Assembly (NCBI RefSeq): GCF_026151205.1
Contig: NC_087081.1
Location: 16,232,837 to 16,296,836, forward strand
Direction: 5' to 3'
Origin: Bolinopsis microptera
Taxonomy: Eukaryota; Ctenophora; Tentaculata; Lobata; Bolinopsidae
Length of the DNA stretch: 64,000 nucleotides
Made by a program: the position numbers and the translations under genes. Below the pieces are notes generated by a model, which made no database searches, was not told the origin of the DNA, and saw only the letters and a list, made by a program, of their open reading frames with translations. Positions 38,400-64,000 of this stretch are shown in pieces. Position 1 is the stretch's first letter. The number at the start of each line of letters is the position of its first letter.

Positions 38400-39845
38400 A
38401 GTCCTGAACGACTATCCGACACCCCTGATTCACGATGTCAATCCTTTGCAGCTCGGCGAGGCCCAGTGGTGCATCATGCCGATATACTGAAGGTGGTTAC
38501 GAGTTTCCTGGGGACCTCAGGCTATAATTTTCATAAACATAGAATAGAGATTAGGCGGAATGACAGGCTTAGCGCGGCCCAGTAAGTTACGAGCAGCATT
38601 GTTTGATGCGCGGCGCGGCCTAGTCACTAGTACAATGTATGTAGTACTACTACTAGTACATACTTGCTACTACTAGTAGTGCATCTGGCATCGCGCTACA
38701 ACCGAAACCCTAACCCTATAATCTGAACACAATCCATGAATCCATAACAAAAGCATATGCTAAAACCTTATATAACTTACTGGGCCGCGCTCAGCCTGTC
38801 ATTCCGCCAAATCTATATTGTTAATGAACATAATAGCCTGGGGTCCTCAGGTAATATATAACGAGAAATTAGATACATTTTTTTATACGGTCATTTTTTG
38901 ATTAGTTGATAAATTCAGTTTTAAGTTCAATTTTTTGCATAATTTTTGATTTTGATAAGTTCAGTTTTAAGTTCCTTTTTTTGTATTTATAGTAAGTTTT
39001 CAGTTCTACAAGTCTTTTAAGTAGACTTATCATATCAGGTCTTTAGGATGTTCTTAGTAACTACTTTGGATTTGTGTAAAGTTTGATAATAATACGGTCA
39101 TATCACGTGATCCAGACAGTTTTTCACGGTCACGTGATATGACCATATAATATAATTATAATTTCTCGTCAGGGTTTCAGCATATTGATATGCTTCAGTT
39201 AGAGATTGGGTTAGGGTTGGGATCAGATTATATTTATAGGGTTTCGAATAGTCATTCAGAGCCACCTAGAGGACGTGTTTAAAAAGTGTAGACAGTAGAG
39301 TGATTAATCATCATCCAAAAAGTTTTTCGACAATTTAACAAAAAATGTTTAGAACAAATTCCAGGGAAGCATTTTTACCCTACGTCATAGGGGTGATTCG
39401 GAATAGGCGTCCAAAAATACACCAAACTTGATTTCTTATATTGTATACCCTCAGGGCCTTTTCACAAAATTAAAAAATTGGGGCGAGTGATTTAGTGGGA
39501 GCGGTCGGAAACAGTAAGACTAAGAGTAAGAGTACTACTCAACTAGTAGTAACAAAAGTTTTGGATTAGCCGGCCCAGGGGAGCCAATCCAAAATCAGAG
39601 TGCTAACATGGTGCATTTGGCATTGCACAATTACAATTAGTCTGGTTCTAGAATATAATGTGGGATTATGTTTTGGATTAACGGGTAATACTCGTAAAAT
39701 ATTTGTTTCAAAGACCGTCGACGAGTCCAACTCGGCGCGCGTCTTGGTAGGTTATTTTAACCAACAAGTCAAGGATCCTTCCAGACATACACAATACACA
39801 TCAATATGACATTAAAATAGTGAATCTCTAACTAGTGGCTGCGGA

Positions 39846-39851
39846 TTTATT
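39846..39851 (-). terminator. Polyadenylation signal candidate for RWDD4
   Basis: AATAAA on the minus strand, about 250 bases after the stop codon at 40100. Confidence 0.4.
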
Positions 39852-40099
39852 TAGGCCTAGTCATAGGCACAAAATGCACCAACAGTTTGGTCACGCCTAC
39901 TTTTTAAAATCAACTGATATCCAGAAAGTTAGAAGTGAGTTTTATACGGGTCCCACATCCAACATAATTAAACTATCTTTTTAGTTTATAACGTTTCATG
40001 TTTGCAAACCAATCACGATTGATATTCTAGATTTGACCATTATCCAGCATTTACAAAAATATCAGTTGTGAATAAATTAAAAATATTTACAATAATGCT

Positions 40100-41681
40100 T
40101 CAGTTCCCGGCTCCAGTTTTACTCAAATGTTTGATAACATCGACCCAGTCCCAACCCCTCGGCTTGTCGTCCGCATCTATGTTGCCGTATTTGTCGTAAA
40201 AACGTCTTTTTTGACCTTTCGTCATGCCTTTAGTTGAAGCAAGTTTTTCCTTTTCCTTCTTCTCTAAAGCGATGGCTTCCTGACAAAGACAAAAATGATC
40301 AATTACAAAATCAACGGTAGCTATAACACAAGCTAAACAGCATAATTTTGCCACACGTTGTGTCTCATTGACATTAATATTATCACGCGCGGCCGGTAAA
40401 CAGTAAATGGACACGTGTGGAAAATAACGCTGTACTTTATTACGGATGCAAACAGTGAGCACCCAGTAATCATGATTAACTACTTAGACTAATTAGAAAC
40501 CTTCTCCTCTCGCGTTACGACGTTTTCGTTTTTAACCAGCGCTCTAATTTCCTCTAGATTATCAGTCACATAGTTGATAATGTTGAAAGTCATCGCCATT
40601 CCTGACCAGTCATCGTACTGAGAACGAATCTTACCCAGGATCTTTACTTTCTCGTGTGGCTGCAGAATAGAACACTGTTAACTAACACTGTTAACTAAAT
40701 ATTTACCTAATGAACACTGTTAACTTTACGTAAGGGACCTTGCTCGCACCAGTAACTGCACGTTGGTAGTCTTATTACAGTTACACGGTACAGTAAAACC
40801 CCGATTTATCGCGACTGTTTCCTTTCCCCCGCGATAAATTGAGGTTTTACTGTAGTACGCGATAAATTGAGGTTTTACTGTAGTACGAGGGTCCGTTTTA
40901 TGTTTATCACATAGAAAGAGAACTGAATTTAATATGCACCGTCAGGAGTAAGAACTAACCTTAATATGTGAGTCAGGAGTAAGAACTAACCTTAATATGT
41001 GAGTCAGGAGTAAGCACTAACCTTAATATGTGAGTCAGGAGTAAGCACTAGCCTTAATATGTGAGTCAGGAGTAAGCACTAACTTTAATATGTGAGTCAG
41101 GAGTAAGCACTAACCTTAATATGTGAGTCAGGAGTAAGCACTAACCTTAATATGTGAGTCAGGAGTAAGCACTAACCTTAATATGTGAGTCAGGAGTAAG
41201 CACTAACCTTAATATGTGAGTCAGGAGTAAGCACTAACCTTAATATGTGAGTCAGGAGTAAGCACTAACCTTAATATGTGAGTTGAAGAAGCTGTTAAGA
41301 TCTACCACAGCATTCTCGGACTCAGGGTACTTTTTTGGCCACGTTATCTGAAAATAGAAGATGTTAGATTTCATCCCATTACCGCTAATACTATGTAATG
41401 TCAGCAAACCCATCCCATTACCTCTAATACTATGTAATATCAGCAAACCCAACAGATAAAAATAAATAGAGCATTCAAGAAGGGGGGGGGGGGGGGGGGG
41501 GGGGGGGGGGAGGGGGGGGAGGGGGAGGGGAGGGGGGTACCTGTATCATAATACTCTTTAGTTCATTCTCCTCACTGATGAACTTGTAACAGTACACTGT
41601 GTCTTTAATCTGCTTGAAGTTGGTGTCGTCCTCGTATATTGAGAGTAAAACTTCCTGCTCATCGGCCTGGTCATCATTCAT
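40100..41681 (-). CDS. RWDD4: RWD domain-containing protein 4
   Basis: Four exons, read on the minus strand: 41681-41541, 41347-41270, 40659-40501 and 40279-40100. They encode 185 residues, close to the family's usual 188. The N-terminal part is an RWD fold with the start EQEVLLSIYEDD and the WPKKYPE segment where the YPxxxP-type turn lies. The C-terminal tail has the family signature RGWDWVDVIKHLSKTG after a Lys-rich helix. All borders are phase 0. The biochemical role of RWDD4 is not established. The start is preceded by TTTTCAAG three bases before the ATG, an apparent splice acceptor. A G-rich tract begins four bases inside intron 1, and intron 2 is largely an array built on its own donor site. 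ZMAT2 lies 527 bp upstream on the same strand. Confidence 0.95.
40931..41290 (-). repeat. 31-bp minisatellite copied from the RWDD4 exon 2 donor site, about 11 copies
   Basis: On the minus strand the unit is CTCACATATTAAG|GTTAGTGC plus TTACTCCTGA. The copy at the exon edge contains the real border: the last 13 coding bases of exon 2 and the donor GTTAGT. All the other copies carry the same AAG|GTTAGT or a near variant inside the intron. Confidence 0.93.
41482..41537. repeat. G-rich tract next to the RWDD4 intron 1 donor
   Basis: Long G runs separated by single A residues. On the coding strand the donor GTACC is followed directly by C runs. Confidence 0.93.
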
Positions 41682-42208
41682 GATCTTGAAAATTAGTTGA
41701 CTTGAAAATGAGCTGTGAGTAACTGGTTGGTTAATTAATTGTATTAATCGAGGAATTATAATCCTTCGATAAGGTTTGTCTGGGAAAATCCAGAACTTTT
41801 TCTTCCAACTCTTGGATTTATCATTAAATTTAGAACAACTGTATTTTTATATTTTTCACCGCCAACAAAAACAAAACTCGGATATCTCATGTTGGTATCA
41901 TAAGAGCGAATTGTTGTAAATATTCAGATAACTTCATTCACATGTGAGTCTATTAACATGATTAGGTAAAAAGGAAAATCTCGACTGGTTAAAGATTAAA
42001 TATGGTACTTGTTCGTTGCAGTCCCAACCGATTAAACTGGTCATGAAATTATATTCCTCTGTTGAGATGATTGTTAAACGCATAAATAACACCAGATTAG
42101 CATAATTAACACCATATTAGCATAATTAACACCAGATTAGCTTTAACATGAAGTGCTCGACACTTGTACCATGTACGTTTCTGATCAAGGCATTAAATTG
42201 TTTCCCGG

Positions 42209-44517
42209 CTACTTTCCAAAGCCGCCGAACCCCATTATTGCAGCAAGTTCAGGATCCAGTTCCTCCTCCCCCGCCCCGGCCACGGCCCGCTTCTTGTCCT
42301 TCTTTCGCTGGCGTTTCAGTGCTCTCTGCCGCTCCTCCTCCTCTTGTCGCTCCTGAGCTCGAGCTTCAAGGTCGTAGTCCTCCGCCTAGGTGGGGGACAT
42401 TTCATTATTATGGAATACAAATAAATAAGTAAACTGAATGTTACAGTGCATTCTGAATGTTACAGTGCATTCTGAATGAGAAGTAAAAACAGAAATATAA
42501 ACTTACTTTATTTTTCTCATCGTCCTCCCTCTTTCGTTTATTTTTATCAAATCTGGCTCGGACCTGCTCTAAAGTTGATCTCTCTACTTTCATCGACATT
42601 CCTAAATTTCGTTGATCTGAAAAATAATTTATAAAAATAGTAAAATCATTGGTGGTCTTTGGTGCTGTCAATTAAGAGTTCATCAGAATAAACTACGACA
42701 GACATGATCCACAAGCCACTTGATGACAGCTTTTACTCCACATACTCTAGCAAGATCGAGTATTTGTTTGCTGTAGCCTCAGTGTTTGGGCACGATATTT
42801 AGTAAACTATTATTAATGTATTCGCCATTCGGTCACTAATTGGTGACATGATCTGATCACCGTGGGACCCCTGATAATTGGGTCGTGCAGCCATGAAAAC
42901 AATCAGGATTCCCAGAAACTTACGTTTTTTGCCGTTGATATGATCCAGATAGTTGATGGAATCTTTAACAACACAATCACAAACTTTGCAGTAATAGCCT
43001 CCTTGCATTGCGCTGGGACTGTCTTTTGTTACCACCATAGTCTTCCCCAACTTGGAGTCTAGATCGACCTGCAATTATAGGACTTTAAAAAAAATACTTT
43101 CAACACTACTATATAACAAATAATTCGAGCATGAATACGAAGTTGTTACTTTGAAACGTCGTTTATCCTAACAGTGCAGTATCATTTGTCGCAGTAATAA
43201 GAATAATCAGAAATTATCATCTGCAATCATAGTACTGGAGAGTGGATCATGCGGGCACAATAACCCGGTTAACAGATCGTAATCAATAAGAATGTAATAG
43301 CTTTCGGTCAGTTAAATTAAACTAGTTACGTTATTTCATACCTTGTGGTCTCTAGGTCTAAGAAGTTCTCTTTTAACCTTCCTCTCCGATACGATTTCTG
43401 GTTCTGAAACACATGATATATAAACTTCACAATAATAAACTCGTGATAAATAAACTTCACAATATTAAACACGTGATACATAAACTTCACAATAACAAAA
43501 ATGTTGACCGCTTCTACGAGTTAAATTGAACGCCTGCATCGCCTACATCGGCAATCTATAATACATCTTGCTTGGCAGAGGATATCTGGTATTTAAAATT
43601 AATGCGTAACACGATATACAACCGACATTGAAGAATTTTCCTAATTGTTACAGTGTGGTTATGAGCTAGACGTTTTCTCACCATTTTCTGCGACAAGTCG
43701 GTCTTTCGCTTTCTGAGCATATTCATCTTTATCCCAAGTTTTCCTGTACGTCGTCATATCTATATGATTGTTATTTGTACAGCAAGTTATCAGTAATATC
43801 GTTAACTAGTTTGTATAGCACATGGAAGTGTAGCACAGTTGGGGAATAGTTGAGAGATCGGATCAAATTAAACAGAAAGCGCGTAAAGCAAAATGCTGAA
43901 ATTGTGTGGTTTCTGTATAAAGCTGTATTTGCGCGTAACACGTTATAGTGCGCGGCTCAATGTTGCTTCTGCTGAATTGTAAGTTACTGTTTTTCAGGAA
44001 TTATTATGGTTTATTAGTGATTTTGTGGATAAATGCAACAGCCAGCAACAGTCAAGAGTCGTCTTAAAGTATACTCTAGGACTCTAGCCCCTGCAATGAA
44101 ATTTTAGCCGGGTACTTGAGATATTGGCCTGTTTCCAAAACAGTACTGTGTATAGAAACGTACATATCTAGTTGAGCCAGCCAGAGGTTATCAATAAAAC
44201 AAATAGTTACAAATTAAACAAACGTAGAATAAATTTGAATATTTCACCGCAATCACGTCACTAAACATTAAAGTATTCCCCTGTGACGTCACACCACGTG
44301 TTATGACGTCACGTTAATATGAGCTTAACAGTTAGCTGCATTCATTTGAACATTACCGAAATCTAAAAAGACAATAAACCGATTTTCGCAAAGACTTGGT
44401 CTCCAAAGCGACTGTAACATTGACTTCAGAATGCGATAAAAAGATTAAAATAAAAAATAACACAATATATGAAAAGTCAGAAATATACTAACGGGGCCGG
44501 TTCGAACTAAAGGCCAT
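42209..44517 (-). CDS. ZMAT2: Zinc finger matrin-type protein 2 (Snu23 family, spliceosome)
   Basis: Six exons on the minus strand: 44517-44493, 43759-43682, 43403-43342, 43068-42924, 42616-42507 and 42385-42209. They encode 198 residues, against 199 in vertebrates. Visible parts are a KTWDKDEY start region, a matrin-type zinc finger ([11 protein letters not shown], then [10 protein letters not shown]), the conserved [16 protein letters not shown] segment, a charged helix and a C-terminal MGFGGFGK. The family (yeast Snu23) is a nuclear protein of the spliceosomal B complex. It sits near the U6/5' splice site helix and leaves before activation. The ATG directly follows a TTCCCTTTTAG acceptor. 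Thirty-base repeats end at the acceptor of the exon at 43403. The MAP4K stop codon lies 490 bp upstream and RWDD4 follows downstream. Confidence 0.96.
43404..43500 (-). repeat. 30-bp repeats ending at a ZMAT2 acceptor site
   Basis: Three copies of a unit with TTATTGTGAAGTTTAT and ATCACGTGTTT. The copy at the exon edge ends in GTGTTTCAG, the real acceptor. The two others end in GTTTAAT and GTTTATT, so they keep the upstream part but not the AG. Confidence 0.85.
44283..44314. promoter_or_regulatory. TGACGTCA-CACGTG-TGACGTCA cluster
   Basis: Two TGACGTCAC sites flank a CCACGTGT site within ZMAT2 intron 1. It is one of six such clusters in the window. Confidence 0.35.
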
Positions 44518-45007
44518 CTAAAAGGGAAGAAATTGAAATGTCATTATCAGACACTTGCTCTGAATTGAGATGCTTTCAATATGGAGTTATAAAGTGAATA
44601 ATTCTGTAACAAATAAGCATGTGCAAATCACTTGTACAACGATTCAAGCAACAAATGTTGGTTGTTCAATGTTCATTAGCAGTACAATAACCATCACACT
44701 TTAATAACATATTCATATCATGTCACATTAAACAATTGGGACAAGGAGACGGTAAGCTTATACTAAAAAGCTTTTAAAGTATTTGATCGGTTAACCCACA
44801 AGTAGTAGTTTCTACAAATGAAATGTTTTTTGAAAGCTCTCAAATAGTTTACACCATCATCCTTATCCAAACAACATAGGGAATCTTTAAAAGAACCAAG
44901 TTTATCATTTGACGGTAAAGTACGCCTTGAACTATAGACATATCATCACATCTAATTAGCTGTTTATAGGTTGATTAACCTGTCAATTAGCTAATCATAT
45001 AATCAAT

Positions 45008-61372
<16,365 letters not shown>

Positions 61373-61528
61373 GCCGTAGTACGTACATGTAGCATTGCAC
61401 TGGAACCACCAGAGTGTGGTTTTTTCCAGTCTGCGCCGTGTGCTTATACAAATATACGCGGCGCAGATAGACTGGAGGAGATTGCACTGTGTAGGCTCTG
61501 GTGTAATGTGATATGTATGTACTACGGC
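61373..61528. mobile_element. Short palindromic element (MITE-like)
   Basis: Two imperfect inverted arms of about 75 bp begin GCCGTAGTACGTACAT and end ATGTATGTACTACGGC around a short AT-rich centre. No coding capacity. An open frame over it is by chance. Confidence 0.7.
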
Positions 61529-64000
61529 TTTACAAATTTTGGAAGCATGTAGGGATATATTTCTGATACCAATCGTATATACTAAAAATACTCTAGCACA
61601 ATTGTAACTGCAGTTTTACAGAACTCTAAATGCTTAATGAACACTCTTGCAGGTACCACCCGTATTCACACTCAGACCTGAGTTTAGTCATTTTCCAATA
61701 CGAGATTGGGGACGGGTTCTATAAACAAACAAACAACAAATCTGATTCGAAAGTGTTCAGTAAATATTTTACACGACCTAATGCACTAAAATTATCTGAC
61801 CTCAGACCTTAACTCTACTAAGCCATAAACCCATCAGTATCTTTATCTCTTACCAATTTAAAGGTATAACCATAATCAATAATCATATGATATACAATAT
61901 ACATATGTATAACACTGATTAAGATTAGATATCGTACATTAAGGTGATTACATAAAATAACACACGTGCACTACTCAGCTTACACATTGAAACTTAGTTA
62001 CAATAACAAACCAGCTATATCACACTATACACTAGATATAACACACACTACACTAGATATAACACACACTACACTAGATATAACACACACTACACTATAA
62101 TACTACACTAGATATAACACACACTACACTAGATATAACACACACTAGATATAATACTACACTAGATATAACACACACTACACTAGATATAACACACACT
62201 ACACTAGATATAACACACACTACACTAGATATAACACACACTACACTAGATATAACACACACTACACTATAATACTACACTAGATATAACACACACTACA
62301 CTAGATATAACACACACTAGATATAATACTACACTAGATATAACACTAGATATAGTTAGCAAGAGTTAGGTAATAATATACACTGTGATTAACATTAAGT
62401 ACTAGGTAGGTGGGTCTATACTCTATAGTGTGTAGTGCAGTGTAGTGTAGTGTAGTGTAGTGTAATGTAATGTAATGTAATGTGTGTAGTGTAGTGTAGT
62501 GTAGTGTAGTGTAGTGTAGTGTAGTGTAGTGTAATGTGGTGTAGTGTGTAGTGTAATGTGGTGTAGTGTGGTGTAGTGTAATGTAGTTTAGTGTAGTTTA
62601 GTGTAGTGTAATGTAATGTAATGTAATGTAATGTAGTGTAGTTTAGTGTAGTGCGTATAAAACATTGCGTAAGGTTAGGCTAACAGGTTCATTCTGCACC
62701 AGTGTAACACAGAGTAATTTACAGTACTCAAATTACAGAATACTTGTGGAATGTAGCAGTGAGACGATTATTCCAGTTGAGAAGATCAGTGTAGCATCCT
62801 AATTTCTACTTTTCTACATTTTCTACTTCCTACTTCACACATAACACACATAACTACACTACACACTACACTGGTTTGTACTCCAGTGACAGGAATTATT
62901 AAATGTTCAAAAAAAACATGTACATATATTATCTTTGTAACAACAATCTACTATATATATGTATATATATTATATACATTATAATACAAAGATAATAAAT
63001 GTACAAAGATAATAAATGCATTGAATGCATTCGAGTGTATAAATTATAATACACTCATGTTATATAAGTAGCACAAGTTCATTCTATTCAGCATTATGTG
63101 TATAAAATGTGGTCCTTATTGCTAATAAAATGTACTTGTTTCTTAAACCAGCCTCTTTTAACTAGATAATAACTTATTTAAAACCACAGTTCTACTACTA
63201 CTACTACTACCACAGTTCTGTAATCTCAAACCTCTCCACGTTCTACTGTTCTATGTTTACCTAGTTACAAAGTTAAGTCCCGTTATCAAGTATCTTATGG
63301 GGGCATGAAGAACCCCCCTCCCTACCCCCTTAAGGGGCATGAAGACCCCCCCTCCCTGCCCCCTTAATTAACAACTAAAATACTCAATACTGATCCCCTC
63401 ACTGAGATTCTTATATTCTGAAATAGTTTTGGTACTCAACTTGGCAATATTCCTCTGTGAGTTGATCGTATAATTTACCAATAAATTAACGTGTAGCAGC
63501 TAATGGGCCGAAGTAGCAGATGCTATAATATTATGTTATACAGTGACTGTTGTCATTGGTTAAAGTTAAGTATAATATTTACCAGTGTCATTAATTGTCT
63601 GATCGAACAAATATGGCACTGCAGATAGAAAAGTCATGTCGCCCACACTAGGCTCTACACATAGCTGTGTGGGATTTGGGCGTCTTTCAGCACAGATCAC
63701 AGGTACAGTGTGTTATGTTCAATAGTTCATATCACCGTTAATATCATGATCACTCTACATATTACTGTCAGACGAAAAATAAGTTTAACTGATAATAAAC
63801 TAGAAATTAAATACACAACAATTTAATTAAAGGGTCACAACGACAGAGATTTCATTTCCATTAATTACCAATTGTTACCGCCACATACGGAGATCACCGT
63901 GTTACTATTTAATGAGTGAAATTCCGAACATTCTAGCTCACTCACACTCCAAGTTAGGGGCTGATCTAATTACGGCCTAGGGGTAAGCTTGTGACGTAGA
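61529..64000. other. Non-coding region with microsatellites
   Basis: Holds an ACTAGATATAACACACACTAC array (62027-62350), a GTGTA/ATGTA pentamer array (62425-62655) and AT-rich DNA. A minus-strand open stretch at about 63707-63585, ending at a GTAAAT donor, has no visible acceptor or recognised family, so it is not called. Confidence 0.6.
62027..62655. repeat. Microsatellite block: ACACACTACACTAGATATA and GTGTA units
   Basis: The first part (to 62350) repeats a unit of about 20 bp with longer-range repetition of a block with TATAATACTACACTAG. The second part (from 62425) is built of GTGTA, ATGTA and GTTTA pentamers. Confidence 0.93.

Larger units (their letters stand above)
36268..39840. other. 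Intergenic region made of dispersed repeats
   Basis: Apart from the GPCR 3' UTR (to about 36600), the region holds copies of families A, B, C and D. Two inverted family B copies (38498-38585 and 38779-38855) form a foldback pair. There is a short palindromic stretch of ACTAGTA/TACTAGT near 38625-38680 and TCACGTGA sites near 39105 and 39130. No gene is recognised. Confidence 0.65.

Noticed and set aside
63585-63707. Possible minus-strand exon ending at a GTAAAT donor
   Set aside because: About 40 codons are open, but I see no acceptor, no kinase motif and no recognised family.

Overview
The window is nuclear DNA of a non-vertebrate animal. The support is spliced protein genes with GT-AG introns, clear orthologs of animal or eukaryotic proteins (an RWDD4 protein, the splicing factor ZMAT2, a germinal-centre-type MAP4K) and a large LDLa-repeat class A GPCR of the kind expanded in invertebrates. 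The species cannot be named from sequence alone. The DNA is AT-rich and unusually full of minisatellites, homopolymer G/C runs, inverted-repeat elements and recent duplications.

Layout. 1-7811: no convincing coding exon; an 11-copy 60-bp array (6081-6740), a 29-bp array (7074-7425) and clusters of CACGTG and TGACGTCA palindromes. 7839-22308, plus strand: one gene with at least 13 coding exons, encoding an acidic Pro/Glu/Ala/Val-rich protein of about 906 residues. Acidic repeat exons alternate with short basic, Ser/Phe/Leu-containing patches. 22309-25800: gene-poor, with a small hAT-type element and dispersed palindromic repeats. 25901-32919: a head-to-tail duplication of about 3.5 kb that contains a foldback element and the 5' end of a GPCR gene. 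The left copy is a truncated GPCR; the right copy leads into the complete GPCR gene (32409-36267). 36268-40099: repeats only. 40100-59846, minus strand: three closely packed genes in the order MAP4K (5' end outside the window), ZMAT2, RWDD4, with gaps of only about 0.5 kb. 59847-64000: no exon recognised; probably a MAP4K intron, with poly-T, a hairpin element and microsatellites.

The most interesting signal is in the minus-strand cluster. Several intronic minisatellites have repeat units copied from an exon-intron boundary, so the real 5' or 3' splice site is one copy in a row of decoys: RWDD4 intron 2, three MAP4K introns, and further arrays that end exactly at an acceptor. One of the MAP4K arrays built of GTTACAGAAGT units (not a splice-site copy) is interrupted by a 2.4-kb DNA transposon. 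That transposon carries its own dispersed GTTACGGAGTGAC motifs, which resemble the array unit it sits in. The short intergenic gaps, with an AG acceptor at or within 3 nt of the start codon, also suggest trans-splicing or very short leader exons.
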